Notes: a model not told the origin generated them from the letters alone. A stretch of 64,000 nucleotides of DNA from Microbacterium terricola (GCF_027943945.1 NZ_AP027141.1:2666001-2730000); one strand, 5' to 3'; counted from the first letter of the stretch, positions 16,464 through 25,755 are shown. Made by a program: numbers and translations.

Positions 16464-16503
16464 CGATGGCAGGGCGCTTCCGGACGGAGGCGCCCTGCCA
16501 TCG
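16464..16503 (+). terminator. Rho-independent-like terminator after the YhgE-like gene
   Basis: CGATGGCAGGGCGC and its exact inverse GCGCCCTGCCATCG form a 14-bp stem with a 12-nt loop, starting 15 bp after the stop codon. There is no long T-run, as is usual in high-GC actinobacteria. Confidence 0.75.
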
Positions 16504-16582
16504 TTGCGAGCGATCCGGACAGGGATGCCGTGCGGCCACCGGATCGTCGTGACAGCACGCGCGCATCCTCCACACTCGACAC

Positions 16583-17029
16583 ATGACCAGCGCCACCAGC
16601 ATCCCCACGGCCGAAGCCGTCGCCCACTTCAGCGCGAAGCTCGCGTTCGAGACCGACCCGTCGGACGTGCACGCCGACATCGAGGCGGGCGCCCGCTTCG
16701 TGTTCGTGGACTCCCGCGCCGCCGTGGCGTGGAACCAGGGCCGCGCCACCGGCGCCGTGCACCTGCCCACGCGCGAGATCGCGGCCCGCGCCGCCGACGA
16801 GATACCGCTCGACATGCCGGTGGTCGTCTACTGCTGGAGCCCCGGCTGCAACGGCGCCACCCGCGCCGCGCTCGAGTTCGCGCGCCTGGGCTACCAGGTC
16901 AAGGAGATGATCGGCGGCTTCGAGTACTGGGCGCGCGAGGGGTACCCGACCGAGGACGACCGTGGCCCGATCGCCCGGGCGAAGGATGCGCTCACCGCTC
17001 CGCTCGACGCGATCAGCTGCTCCTGCTGA
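16583..17029 (+). CDS. Rhodanese-like domain protein
   Basis: A 148-residue single-domain rhodanese. The active-site loop YCWSPGCNGATR carries catalytic C84 and a second Cys, C89. The CH2A-like motif FVFVDSRAAVAWNQGRATGAV is clear, and the usual GGFEYWAREGYP closes the domain. The protein ends in an unusual CSC tail. Rhodaneses move sulfane sulfur from thiosulfate or a persulfide to an acceptor. A NIPSNAP protein is encoded 9 bp downstream, probably in the same transcript. Confidence 0.88.
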   Translation: MTSATSIPTAEAVAHFSAKLAFETDPSDVHADIEAGARFVFVDSRAAVAWNQGRATGAVHLPTREIAARAADEIPLDMPVVVYCWSPGCNGATRAALEFARLGYQVKEMIGGFEYWAREGYPTEDDRGPIARAKDALTAPLDAISCSC

Positions 17030-17037
17030 CCCCGGCC

Positions 17038-17343
17038 ATGATCACCATCCACCTGCGCTACGAGATCGATCCGGACAAGCTCGCGGAATTCACCGAGTAC
17101 GCCAGAGAGTGGATCCGGCTGGTGCCCCGCTTCGGCGGGACGCACCACGGCTACTTCCTACCCAGCGAAGGCGACAGCGACGAGGCGTTCGCGCTCTTCA
17201 CGTTCCCCTCGCTCGCGGAGTACGAGGTGTACCGCGAGGCGTCGCGGACCGACCGCGACTGCGTGCGGGCGTTCGAGTTCGCGCGCCGCACGCAGTGCAT
17301 CCGCCGCTACGAGCGCCGGTTTCAGACGCCGCTGTTCGCCTGA
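17038..17343 (+). CDS. NIPSNAP family protein
   Basis: A 101-residue protein with the ferredoxin-like alpha+beta fold of NIPSNAP/dimeric barrel proteins: [26 protein letters not shown], then [11 protein letters not shown], and [22 protein letters not shown] ending. No catalytic function is established for the family. It follows the rhodanese gene closely. Its 3' end overlaps the end of the convergent msrA gene by 22 bp. Confidence 0.8.
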   Translation: MITIHLRYEIDPDKLAEFTEYAREWIRLVPRFGGTHHGYFLPSEGDSDEAFALFTFPSLAEYEVYREASRTDRDCVRAFEFARRTQCIRRYERRFQTPLFA

Positions 17344-17870
17344 TCCCGCGCGGGCAGCACCCAGCCGGCCCGGGGGAAGTGGCAGGTGTAGCCGTTGGGG
17401 TACTTCACCAGGTAGTCCTGGTGCTCCGGCTCGGCCTCCCAGAACGGACCCTCGGGCTCGATCGTGGTGACGGCCTTCGCGGGCCAGAGGCCCGACGCGT
17501 CGACGTCCGCGATCGTGTCACGGGCCACCTCGGCCTGCTCCGCCGAGAGCGGGAAGATCGCCGAGCGGTAGCTCGACCCGATGTCGTTGCCCTGACGGTT
17601 CAGGGTCGACGGGTCGTGGATCTGGAAGAAGAAGGCCAGAATGTCGCGGTACGTGGTCTCGGCGGGGTCGAACACGACCTCGACCGCCTCGGCGTGACCC
17701 GGGTGGTTGCGGTACGTGGCGTGGTCGTTCTGCCCGCCCGTGTAGCCGACGCGCGTGTCGAGCACGCCGGGCTGGCGACGGATGAGGTCTTCCATGCCCC
17801 AGAAGCAGCCTCCCGCGAGCACCGCGGTCTCGGTGCCGGGCGTACGGGTGATGGATCCGGTGTCGGTCAT
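17322..17870 (-). CDS. msrA: Peptide-methionine (S)-S-oxide reductase MsrA
   Basis: A 182-residue MsrA. The catalytic Cys is C22 in GGCFWG; the substrate-binding pattern [25 protein letters not shown] and the [21 protein letters not shown] block are diagnostic. A further Cys in NGYTCHF is available for resolving. It repairs oxidised methionine in proteins and free Met sulfoxide. It is divergent from nhaA and convergent with the NIPSNAP gene, with a 22-bp overlap of the ends. Confidence 0.95.
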   Translation of the reverse strand: MTDTGSITRTPGTETAVLAGGCFWGMEDLIRRQPGVLDTRVGYTGGQNDHATYRNHPGHAEAVEVVFDPAETTYRDILAFFFQIHDPSTLNRQGNDIGSSYRSAIFPLSAEQAEVARDTIADVDASGLWPAKAVTTIEPEGPFWEAEPEHQDYLVKYPNGYTCHFPRAGWVLPARDQANSGV

Positions 17871-17953
17871 GATGCGTTCTCCTGAGTGGTCGGGCGGCTC
17901 GCGGTTTCACCGTAGCCCGACGCGGCCGGCTGCCGCGCCATAGAGGAGAACGG

Positions 17954-18063
17954 ATGCCGGTCCCGATTGGTTCCCTGCTGGCTGGGAGGCGCCTGTGAGT
18001 CCTTCTCCGGTCGGCCGGGTTGTCGCTGCGCGGCAGGTCCAGCAGAATGCGGATCTATGGTGA
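17954..18063 (+). other. Two chained short ORFs in the nhaA leader (candidate leader peptides)
   Basis: The first ORF (17954-17998) encodes MPVPIGSLLAGRRL and has an AGAGGAG ribosome-binding site five bases before its ATG. Its stop overlaps the GTG of a second ORF (17995-18063) in the arrangement GTGA; a GGGAGG lies 6 bases before that GTG. The second ORF encodes VSPSPVGRVVAARQVQQNADLW and its stop falls just inside nhaA (ATGGTGA). Ribosomes could thus be passed from one ORF to the next and into nhaA. Whether they are translated is unknown. Confidence 0.4.
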
Positions 18064-19943
18064 ACCTGACGCTCATCCAGCGCTCCCCCGACCCTGAGCA
18101 GGTCGACGCGCGGGCACGGGAGCGCCGATCCATCGCCTCGCGCATCCGCGCGATGGGGCAGAGCAGGATCGGCGCTCTGCTGCTCCTGCTCGCGACGGTG
18201 GCGGCCATCGTGTGGGCGAATGTGTCGTCCGGGTCGTACTCGACCTTCTGGGAGACGCACCTGACCGTCGGGGTCGGCGACCTGCATCTCGACTTCACCC
18301 TGCACGCGCTCGTGAACGACGCCCTGATGGCGATCTTCTTCTTCACGGTCGGCCTGGAGGTGAGGCGCGAGTTCGCGATCGGCGAGCTGACCAGCTGGTC
18401 GAGGGCGATGGTGCCGGTCATCGCCGCCGTCGCCGGTCTCGCGGTCCCCGCTCTGCTCTTCGTCCTGATCGCCGCCGGATCCGGTCACGCGAACGCGTGG
18501 GGCGTCGTCATCTCGACCGACACGGCCTTCCTCGTCGGGGCGCTCGCGCTGATCGGGCCGCGGGTGCCGGGCCGCCTCCGGGTGTTCCTCCTCGCACTCG
18601 CCGTCGTCGACGACATCGGCGCGCTCAGCATCATCGCGCTCGTCTACACCGAGAGCTTCTCGCCGCTGCCGCTCGTCATCGCCGCCCTGGGCCTCGCCGG
18701 CGTCTACTTCACGCGCTATCTCCGCGGCGGACGCGGACCCGTCTACGCGACCCTCGCGGTCATCGTGTGGCTCGCGTTCCTCGCCTCCGGCGTGCACCCC
18801 ACCCTGGCGGGCGTGGCGATCGCCCTGCTCGTGCCGGTGTACCGGCCCGATCGGCGCGACGTCGAGCACGCCCTGGACCTCGCCCGCACGTTCCGCCAGT
18901 CGCCGAACACCGAGTACGCCCGCGCGGCCGCCAACAGCCTGCGCGAATCCATCTCGATCAACGAGCGACTGCAGTCCGCCTACGCGCCGTATGTGGCGTA
19001 TGTGATCCTCCCCCTGTTCGCGCTGGCGAACGCGGGCGTCGTGATCAACCAGGAGATCCTGGCCAGCGCGGTCCGGTCGCCGGTGACCTGGGGCATCGTC
19101 GCCGGGCTGGTCGCCGGCAAGTTCATCGGCGTGTTCGGGTCAGCGGCCGTCCTCCGCCTGCTGCGCCTCGGCGAGTTCGGGCCAGGGCTCACGCTCGACC
19201 GCATCGCCGGCGGGTCGGCGCTGTGCGGCATCGGCTTCACGATCTCGCTGTTCATCGTCGATATCGCCATCGACGACGCCGCGGTCCAGAACGAGGCCCG
19301 GGTGGGGGTGCTCGCCGCATCCGTCATCGCGTTCGTCATCGCGACGGTGATCTTCCGGGTGTCGGATGCGATGCGCCCCGACGTCGACGCAGGGCAGACG
19401 CTCGCGCGCCCGGTCGACGCGAAGCGCGACCACGTGTTCGGCGCCATGGACGCCCCGTACACGATCGTCGAGTACGGCGACTTCCAGTGCGGCTTCTGCC
19501 TGAAGGCCTCCGGCTCGATCCAGGAGGTGCACGAGGTGCTCGGCGATCGACTCCGCTACATCTGGCGGCACGCACCGCTGACCGAGTTCCACCCGAACGC
19601 GCTCGCCGGCGCCGAGGCAGCGGAGGCGGCTTCGCTGCAGGGCAAGTTCTTCGAGTTCGAGCGGGGGCTGTTCGCCGACCAGGAGAACCAGCGGCCCTCC
19701 GACATCGTGCGCCTGGCGCGCGAGCTCGGGCTGGACGTCGAGAAGTTCGAGCGCGACCTGACCGCGCCGGAGGTCACAGGGCGGGTCCGCGACGACATGC
19801 TCGACGCGGAGGCCATGGGGATCACGGCGGTGCCCACGCTGTTCATCAACGGCCGCAGGCACACCGGCCCGTACGACGCGCAGTCGCTGATCCGCGCACT
19901 GGGCGCCGAGACGGTCGACGGCGCGCCCGCCGGCCACCGCTAA
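18057..19943 (+). CDS. nhaA: Na+/H+ antiporter NhaA fused to a DsbA-like thioredoxin domain
   Basis: A 628-residue fusion. Residues from about 35 to 440 form a NhaA antiporter: the two essential Asp of the ion site are D185-D186 in LAVVDDIGALSII, and STDTAFLVGALALIGPRVP and ASGVHPTLAGVAIALLVP are family motifs. From about 460 a DsbA/thioredoxin_4 domain follows, with the redox pair C478-x-x-C481 (CGFC) and the cis-Pro loop GITAVPTLFING. NhaA-DsbA fusions are known in actinobacteria. It exports Na+ in exchange for protons; the role of the redox domain is not settled. Two chained short ORFs precede it. Confidence 0.93.
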   Translation: MVNLTLIQRSPDPEQVDARARERRSIASRIRAMGQSRIGALLLLLATVAAIVWANVSSGSYSTFWETHLTVGVGDLHLDFTLHALVNDALMAIFFFTVGLEVRREFAIGELTSWSRAMVPVIAAVAGLAVPALLFVLIAAGSGHANAWGVVISTDTAFLVGALALIGPRVPGRLRVFLLALAVVDDIGALSIIALVYTESFSPLPLVIAALGLAGVYFTRYLRGGRGPVYATLAVIVWLAFLASGVHPTLAGVAIALLVPVYRPDRRDVEHALDLARTFRQSPNTEYARAAANSLRESISINERLQSAYAPYVAYVILPLFALANAGVVINQEILASAVRSPVTWGIVAGLVAGKFIGVFGSAAVLRLLRLGEFGPGLTLDRIAGGSALCGIGFTISLFIVDIAIDDAAVQNEARVGVLAASVIAFVIATVIFRVSDAMRPDVDAGQTLARPVDAKRDHVFGAMDAPYTIVEYGDFQCGFCLKASGSIQEVHEVLGDRLRYIWRHAPLTEFHPNALAGAEAAEAASLQGKFFEFERGLFADQENQRPSDIVRLARELGLDVEKFERDLTAPEVTGRVRDDMLDAEAMGITAVPTLFINGRRHTGPYDAQSLIRALGAETVDGAPAGHR

Positions 19944-19953
19944 TCTCGACGCC

Positions 19954-20157
19954 ATGGACATCTTCTACGCGATCGTCTGGTGGGTGCTGGGGGCCATGAT
20001 CACCGTCATCGTCCTGTACTGGACGATCCGCCAGGCCGTGCTCCACGCGCTGCGGGAGCACACCCTCTCCAGCACGACCGCCGTCATGGTCACGAAGTCC
20101 GTGCCGGTCGAGGTGAAGAGCCTGCCGGAGACCGGGACCCACGCCGCGGCCGAGTAG
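19954..20157 (+). CDS. Small single-pass membrane protein
   Basis: A 67-residue protein with one strong hydrophobic helix (FYAIVWWVLGAMITVIVLYW) and a cytoplasmic-looking tail. It starts 10 bp after the nhaA stop and may be co-transcribed with it. I do not recognise a family. It ends near the convergent GH43 gene. Confidence 0.6.
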   Translation: MDIFYAIVWWVLGAMITVIVLYWTIRQAVLHALREHTLSSTTAVMVTKSVPVEVKSLPETGTHAAAE

Positions 20158-20166
20158 CCAGGGCCG

Positions 20167-21222
20167 CTACGCGTCCTCGAACTCGTCGGGGCTCCACTCG
20201 TCCCGCCAGGCGATGACGGGCCGGTCGCCGTCGAACGAGATCGGCAGCCATACGTAGTCGGCGAGCGAGGTGTTCACCTCGGCGAACTCCTCCATCGGCT
20301 CATCGCCGTCGCGCCCCGGCGCGAAGTGCTCCACGAACGCCTGGTGGGCCCGCTCGCCGTGCGCGAGGTACGACGGCAGCCAGCGGTCGGCGATCGCGAT
20401 GTAGAGGTCCTTCTTGCCGGGGTGTCGGAACACCGACGAGATCTGCGAGTGGAACGACGTGCGCGACGAGTCGCTCGGGTGCAGGTCTCCGAGCACCGTG
20501 AACGGCCCGTGGTACGAGTGAGCGACGGCCGCTTCCGACGGGTTCGGGTAGTAGCCGGTGGTCCCCGAGGTGAGCAGGTAGTGCTTGCGGTCGCGCGCGA
20601 AATACGCCGGCGCCTCGCGTACGAACGGCGGCTGCGGCTGCGGGAAGTGCGTCGAGTAGTAGCCGGTGACGCCGGTGTAGTCCGTGGTCAAGTCGGCGCA
20701 GATCATCTCGGAGTGCACCCGCTCGAAGTAGTAGTACCCCTTGCCGTCGTGCGGGTCGACCACCAGGTCGAAGTCGCCCGCGCTCATGTCGAGCGGGCGC
20801 AGCCAGGTGCGCACGATCTCGTACGGACCGAGGATGTCGTCGGCGACGAGCACGGTGGAGCGCTGGATCGAGCCCTTGGTCATGACCTTCACCCAGCACA
20901 CGTACTTCCGCGTCTCGGCGTTGTAGACGATGTGCGGCCGGTCGAGCAGCTGGGCCGGGTGCAGCGGGGATTCCTCGTCGTCCTCGTCGGGCGGGATGAT
21001 GACGCCCTCGTCCTGCCAGTTGCACAGATCGGTCGACGAGTACGCGCGCACGCCCCAGTGCCAGATCCCGCTGCCGGGCGTGGAGAACTCCTTGTTCTCG
21101 CCGTACCAGTAGAAGCGGTCGCCGACGGCGATGACCGAGCCCCCGTGGGCGTGGATGCGCTCGCCTGCGGTGTCGAGCCAGACCTGGCCGGGCGTGATCG
21201 TGGTGCGGGGAGAGAGGGTCAC
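20167..21222 (-). CDS. GH43-type glycosidase (exo-beta-1,3-galactanase-like)
   Basis: A 351-residue cytoplasmic five-bladed propeller enzyme. The opening RIHAHGGSVIAVGDRFYWYGENKE resembles the GH43 subfamily that includes exo-beta-1,3-galactanases, in which the usual N-terminal catalytic Asp is not at its standard position. The blade motifs LLDRPHIVYN, SAGDFDLVVDP and YYYFERVHSEM, with a candidate acid Glu, follow. The start is a GTG, since longer versions run through the end of the rhamnosidase gene. It is the last gene of sugar operon B, 41 bp after the GH78 gene. Subfamily and substrate are tentative. Confidence 0.75.
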   Translation of the reverse strand: MTLSPRTTITPGQVWLDTAGERIHAHGGSVIAVGDRFYWYGENKEFSTPGSGIWHWGVRAYSSTDLCNWQDEGVIIPPDEDDEESPLHPAQLLDRPHIVYNAETRKYVCWVKVMTKGSIQRSTVLVADDILGPYEIVRTWLRPLDMSAGDFDLVVDPHDGKGYYYFERVHSEMICADLTTDYTGVTGYYSTHFPQPQPPFVREAPAYFARDRKHYLLTSGTTGYYPNPSEAAVAHSYHGPFTVLGDLHPSDSSRTSFHSQISSVFRHPGKKDLYIAIADRWLPSYLAHGERAHQAFVEHFAPGRDGDEPMEEFAEVNTSLADYVWLPISFDGDRPVIAWRDEWSPDEFEDA

Positions 21223-21263
21223 TGCGGATTCCGTTCGATGGGAGGGATGCGGTGCGCCACGGC

Positions 21264-23882
21264 TCAGGCGTCGACCTGCTCGCGGCGCCAGCCGAAGAAC
21301 GGCGCCGCTGGATCGTCGCCGACGGAGCGGAACGTGGTGGTGAGGGTGTGCGCCCCCGGCCCGACGGGCACTTCCTCGCCGGTCTCGGGGAACACGACGA
21401 CGCCGGTGGCGCCCTGCGGCACCTCGACCTCGATCGTGAGCGTCGTCCCCTCGCGCCGCCACCCTGATGCGGCCCGGCCGAGCACGCTGTCATACGCGGC
21501 CGACGCGTTCGTGAGCCCGCCGCCCGGGTGCGGCGCGAACCGGATGCCGGTCCAGCCGGGTGCGGCGGGGGCGAGCCCGGCGACCTCGCGATGCAGGAAG
21601 TCGGCGACCGCGCCGAGCGCGTAGTGGTTGAACGAGGTCATGTCGCCCGGGTTGATCGAGCCGTCGGGCAGCATGCTGTCCCACCGCTCCCAGATCGTCG
21701 TGGCACCCATCGTCACCGGGTACAGCCAGGACGGCAGCTCCTGCTGCAGCAGCAGGTGGTACGCGTAATCGACGCTCCCCGCGCGGATGAGCGCATCGCA
21801 GATGATCGGCGTGCCGACGAAGCCCGTCGAGATGTGGAATCCGCCGTGGCCGACCAGGTGGAGCAGCCGCTCCCCCGCCCGGGCGGCCTGACGCTCGTCG
21901 GCGAACAGCTCGAACACGAGCGCGACCGCGATGGAGGTGGCCGTGTCGCTGACGACGCGGCCGGAAGGGGTGAGGAACTCGTCCTGGAACGCCCGCGTGG
22001 CTCGTGCGGCCACAGCGCCGTAGTGCGCCGCATCCTCCTGGCGCCCCAGCAGCGCGGCGACCTCGGCCAGGATGCGAGCGGTCTTGACGTGGTACGCCGT
22101 GGCGACCAGGTAGCGGTCGGTGTGCGAGTCGCCCGGGTGATCCGGCGGCGCCTGCGGGTCGAGCCAGTCGCCGAGCTGGAAGCCGTGGTTCCACAGGCCA
22201 GTGTGGCCGGTGAGACCGTCGACGAGGTCGACCCACGCGCGCATGCTGTCGTACTGGTCGGCGAGGACGGTGAGATCGCCGTCGTTGCGGTACATCTCCC
22301 ACGGCACCACGACGGCGGCATCGCCCCACGCCGCGGTCGGGAAGTTCGGGAACCCGCACTCGACCCACGGGATGAACTGCGGCACGTGCCCGCTGTCCCA
22401 CTGCTCGGCCGCGAGGTCGCGCAGCCAGCCCGTGAGGGTGCCGTGCGCCGCGAACAGCCGCAGCGCGGTCGGCGCGAACACCTGGATGTCGCCCGTCCAC
22501 CCCACCCGCTCGTCGCGCTGCGGGCAGTCGGTGGGAAGGTCGACGAAGTTGTCGCGCATGCTCCACAGCACGTTCGAGTGCAGCTGGTCGAGGCCCTCGT
22601 GGGACGAGGCGAACCAGCCGGTGCGCACCATCTCGGTGTGGATGACCACGGCCTCGACATCGCCTGGCTCCAGGTCGTCGTCCCACCCCTCGAGCTCCGC
22701 GTACTGGAAGCCGTGGATCGTGAAGCGCGGCGTGTACTCCTCGCCCTGCGCACCGCTGCACGTGTAGGTGTCGACCGAGAACGCGGCGCGCAGCGGGCGC
22801 GTGCCGAGCTCGCCGTTCTCGAGCACCTCGGCGTGGTGAAGGCGCACGACCGTGCCGGCGGCGGCGCGCGGGCGGATGCGCAGCACGCCGGAGATGTTCT
22901 GGCCGAAGTCGAGACGGATCCGCCCGCTGGGGAGCCGTTCGCTCGTCACGGGCTGCAGGGTCTCGATCTCGGTGACCGGGAGCGCGGTCGGCGCCTCGAT
23001 CGCCGCGGGGAACGCGCTGCGGTCGAGCACGTGCGCGTCGTCCCACGTGGCGTCGTCGAACCCGGGCAGCGACCACCCGTCCGGCAGCAGGCGCGCGTCG
23101 TAGCTCTCGCCCTCGTAGAGGCCGACCTCGGTGATCGGCGAGGCGTGGGTGCGCCAGCGCAGCGGGATCACGTGCAGGGTTCCGTCGGCGGTGGTCGCCT
23201 CGAGCTGCAGCAGCAGCGACACGTCGGTGCCGTACAGGTCCCACACGCCGCCGTCGAAGCCGATGTGCCCGCGGTACCAGCCGTCGGCGAGCCACGCGCC
23301 GAAGACGTGGAGGTCGCCGTCGCGCAGGGCCGTGGTCACGTCATGCGTCTGGCAGCGGATGCGGTGGCCGTAGCTCGTCCAGCCGGGAGCGAGCCGGTCG
23401 CCCGAGACGGGTGCGCCGTCGAGCTCCAGCTCGTAGACGCCGTGCGCGGTCGCGTATACGCGAGCGCGGGCGATGTCGGCGGGGGCGATCCCGTGCGCGC
23501 CGAGGTCGACCTCCGCCCGCAGCAGGTACGCGGGCCGAGGGGCCCCCTGCGGCGCCGCCGTGGACGGCGAGGCGAAGTCGACCTGCCAGTCGCCGCCGAG
23601 CCCCCGCTCCACGCGGACCGGTGTCGAGTACTCGCCCTCGGCGGCGCGGATCCGCAGCATCCCGCCCTCCCGCGCGGCCAGCGCCGCGAACGGCCACGCG
23701 ACCAGGCGGGTGCTGCTCGTGCGGTGCGTCTCGAGGTGGCCCGAGTCGCGGGTGAACTCGATCTCGTAGCCGGGAGCGGATGCCGTCGGCACGAACGACA
23801 GGCGCGGTGCGGCCTCGTCGATGCCGACGGTGGTGCCACCGCGGCGGTTCTCCAGCCAGATCTGTGTGATCTCGGTCGTCAT
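21264..23882 (-). CDS. GH78 alpha-L-rhamnosidase
   Basis: An 872-residue cytoplasmic enzyme with the full Bac_rhamnosid layout: N-terminal beta domains (about 1-330), an (alpha/alpha)6 barrel (about 410-760) and a C-terminal beta domain. The catalytic acid is E458 in DCPQRDERVGWTGD. TIWERWDSM and FNHYALGAVADFL are further GH78 signatures. It removes terminal alpha-L-rhamnose. It lies between the permease genes (3 bp away) and the GH43 gene, so it should act on rhamnose-capped oligosaccharides brought in by the transporter. Confidence 0.93.
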   Translation of the reverse strand: MTTEITQIWLENRRGGTTVGIDEAAPRLSFVPTASAPGYEIEFTRDSGHLETHRTSSTRLVAWPFAALAAREGGMLRIRAAEGEYSTPVRVERGLGGDWQVDFASPSTAAPQGAPRPAYLLRAEVDLGAHGIAPADIARARVYATAHGVYELELDGAPVSGDRLAPGWTSYGHRIRCQTHDVTTALRDGDLHVFGAWLADGWYRGHIGFDGGVWDLYGTDVSLLLQLEATTADGTLHVIPLRWRTHASPITEVGLYEGESYDARLLPDGWSLPGFDDATWDDAHVLDRSAFPAAIEAPTALPVTEIETLQPVTSERLPSGRIRLDFGQNISGVLRIRPRAAAGTVVRLHHAEVLENGELGTRPLRAAFSVDTYTCSGAQGEEYTPRFTIHGFQYAELEGWDDDLEPGDVEAVVIHTEMVRTGWFASSHEGLDQLHSNVLWSMRDNFVDLPTDCPQRDERVGWTGDIQVFAPTALRLFAAHGTLTGWLRDLAAEQWDSGHVPQFIPWVECGFPNFPTAAWGDAAVVVPWEMYRNDGDLTVLADQYDSMRAWVDLVDGLTGHTGLWNHGFQLGDWLDPQAPPDHPGDSHTDRYLVATAYHVKTARILAEVAALLGRQEDAAHYGAVAARATRAFQDEFLTPSGRVVSDTATSIAVALVFELFADERQAARAGERLLHLVGHGGFHISTGFVGTPIICDALIRAGSVDYAYHLLLQQELPSWLYPVTMGATTIWERWDSMLPDGSINPGDMTSFNHYALGAVADFLHREVAGLAPAAPGWTGIRFAPHPGGGLTNASAAYDSVLGRAASGWRREGTTLTIEVEVPQGATGVVVFPETGEEVPVGPGAHTLTTTFRSVGDDPAAPFFGWRREQVDA

Positions 23883-23885
23883 CGG

Positions 23886-24791
23886 TCAGCCCTTCACCGA
23901 TCCGGCCGTCAGGCCCTTCATGACCTGCTGGTTGAGGAACAGGTAGATGAGCAGGGTGCCGAACACGTTGACGGCGATCGCCGCGAACGTCGGCCCGTAC
24001 TGGACTGCGCCGTACTCCCCGGTGAAGTTGAGCAGGCCCACCTGGATGGTGCGCAGGTCGCTGCTGGTGGTGAAGGTCAGTGCGATGAGGAGGTCGTTCC
24101 AGAGGAAGAAGAACTGCACGAGGCCGACGGTGAACAGGGCGTTCTTGACGAGGGGGACGCCGACGGACCAGAAGGAGCGGAAGATGCTCGCGCCGTCGAG
24201 CGTGGAGGCCTCGAAGATCTCGCGCGGCACCGCCCGGAAGAAGGTGGCCATCATGAACACCGTGAGGGGCATGCCGATCGCGACATACGTGATGATCAGC
24301 GGCCAGAGCGTGCCGGTCAGGTGGGTGCGGAAGTAGATGCTGAACAGCGGCAGCAGGATCATCTGGGCCGGGACCATGATGCCGGCGAGGAAGAGCAGCA
24401 GCACCGTTCCACGGCCCCGCCAGACCATGACCTCGAGCGCGAAGCCGGCGGCGGTGCCGAACGCGAGGATGATCAGGAGCGCGGGGAAGACGGTGACGAC
24501 GCTGTTGATGATGTAGGTGCCGAACTCGCCGGTCGTGAAGACCTCGACGTAGTTGTCGAGCGCCCACGACTGCGGCAGCGCCCAGAACGGCTCGTTGAGG
24601 AACTCGGACTGCGTCTTGAACGAGCCCAGGAACATCCAGAACATCGGGTAGATCTCGATGATCAGCAGGACGACGATGATGAGCCGGATGGGGAGGCGTC
24701 GCAGGAAGTCCCCCGCCCCGCGCCGGCGGGTCTCGGGCGCCTGGACGCCGGTGCGGCGCCGGCCGGTCACGATGAGGCTGGTGGTGGTCAC
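23886..24791 (-). CDS. Carbohydrate ABC transporter permease (MalG/CUT1 type)
   Basis: A 301-residue subunit with six predicted helices; the first (LIIVVLLIIEIYPMFWMFLG) follows a 35-residue basic tail. The EAA loop is EIFEASTLDGASIFRSFWSV. It is packed 3 bp from the MalF-like gene upstream and 3 bp from the rhamnosidase gene downstream, so transport and hydrolysis are co-expressed. Confidence 0.92.
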   Translation of the reverse strand: MTTTSLIVTGRRRTGVQAPETRRRGAGDFLRRLPIRLIIVVLLIIEIYPMFWMFLGSFKTQSEFLNEPFWALPQSWALDNYVEVFTTGEFGTYIINSVVTVFPALLIILAFGTAAGFALEVMVWRGRGTVLLLFLAGIMVPAQMILLPLFSIYFRTHLTGTLWPLIITYVAIGMPLTVFMMATFFRAVPREIFEASTLDGASIFRSFWSVGVPLVKNALFTVGLVQFFFLWNDLLIALTFTTSSDLRTIQVGLLNFTGEYGAVQYGPTFAAIAVNVFGTLLIYLFLNQQVMKGLTAGSVKG

Positions 24792-24794
24792 GGT

Positions 24795-25679
24795 TCAGTC
24801 CTTCGTGAGGTCGCGGCGCGTGGACCGGAAGATGAAGAGGGTGAACAGCAGGCACAGCACGGTGAGCATCAGCGCGATCGTGCTGCCGTAGCCGAAGTCG
24901 CCGTAGCTGAACGACGTGCGGAACATGTAGAGGGTCAGCGGGGTGGTGGCGCTGCCCGGTCCGCCGTTGGTGAGCGCGACGACGGTGTCGAAGACCTTGA
25001 GCGTCCCGTTGATGCTGAAGATCAGCGACGACAGCAGGACCGGGAGCGACAGCGGCAGCACGATGGTGCGCACGAGCTTCCAGCCGGCGGCGCCGTCGAG
25101 GCGTGCCGATTCGAGGATGTCGTCGGGGATGTCGACCAGGCCGGCGTACAGCAGCACGGCGTAGAACCCCATGGACCGCCAGAGGTCCATCAGGATGATG
25201 ATCCAGAACGCGGCGCCGGGCGTGCCGAACCAGTCGATGGAGTCGAGGCCGAAGGCGTTGAGCAGCGCGTTCACCGGGCCGGTGGTGGGCGCCGCCTCGA
25301 AGAGCCGCTGGAAGAGCAGGGCGACCGCGACCGTCGGCAGGACGACGGGGAAGAAGACGATCGTGCGGATGGCGCTCGAGCCGCGGCGGAGCCAGAAGAC
25401 GTACATCAGCGAGAGCAGGTAGCCGAACCCGACCTGCAGGACGGTCAGCACGAGGGCGTACTTCAGCGTGAAGAGCAGGGCGTCCCATGCAGCCGGGTCC
25501 TGGAAGAACTTCGCGAAGTTGTCGAAGCCGACGAACGTGAACCCGACGATGGGGTTGCCGTCCTGCACGGTGTAGAACATCGACCACACGATCGGGACGA
25601 CCATGATGAGCGTGTACACCAGCAGGGCGGGGCCGAGCAGGAGGAAGACGGCGCGCTTGTCACCGAGCACTTTGTGCAT
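24795..25679 (-). CDS. Carbohydrate ABC transporter permease (MalF/CUT1 type)
   Basis: A 294-residue subunit with an N-terminal helix AVFLLLGPALLVYTLIMVVP and the EAA loop DILESARLDGAAGWKLVRTI. It follows the binding-protein gene of operon B after a 76-bp gap holding a GC-rich hairpin, the same design as in operon A. Confidence 0.92.
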   Translation of the reverse strand: MHKVLGDKRAVFLLLGPALLVYTLIMVVPIVWSMFYTVQDGNPIVGFTFVGFDNFAKFFQDPAAWDALLFTLKYALVLTVLQVGFGYLLSLMYVFWLRRGSSAIRTIVFFPVVLPTVAVALLFQRLFEAAPTTGPVNALLNAFGLDSIDWFGTPGAAFWIIILMDLWRSMGFYAVLLYAGLVDIPDDILESARLDGAAGWKLVRTIVLPLSLPVLLSSLIFSINGTLKVFDTVVALTNGGPGSATTPLTLYMFRTSFSYGDFGYGSTIALMLTVLCLLFTLFIFRSTRRDLTKD

Positions 25680-25709
25680 GGGGGAACTCTCTTCATTGCT
25701 GACGAACGA

Positions 25710-25743
25710 CTCGGGGCGGACGGAAAGGAGCGCCCGCCCCGAG
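25710..25743 (-). other. Intercistronic hairpin after the binding-protein gene of operon B
   Basis: CTCGGGGCGG and CCGCCCCGAG form a perfect 10-bp stem around a 14-nt loop, just after the binding-protein stop. No T-run follows. Its position matches the hairpin at 11045-11074 in operon A and suggests a partial terminator or an mRNA stabiliser that keeps binding protein above permease. Confidence 0.6.
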
Positions 25744-25755
25744 CCGGGGACGGGA

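Noticed and set aside
16449..16582. Search for a small gene or RNA between the YhgE-like and rhodanese genes
   Set aside because: Only the terminator hairpin is visible; no tRNA-like fold or plausible short ORF.
17954..18063. nhaA leader considered as a sodium riboswitch
   Set aside because: I could not find a convincing conserved fold; the chained ORFs explain the leader better.
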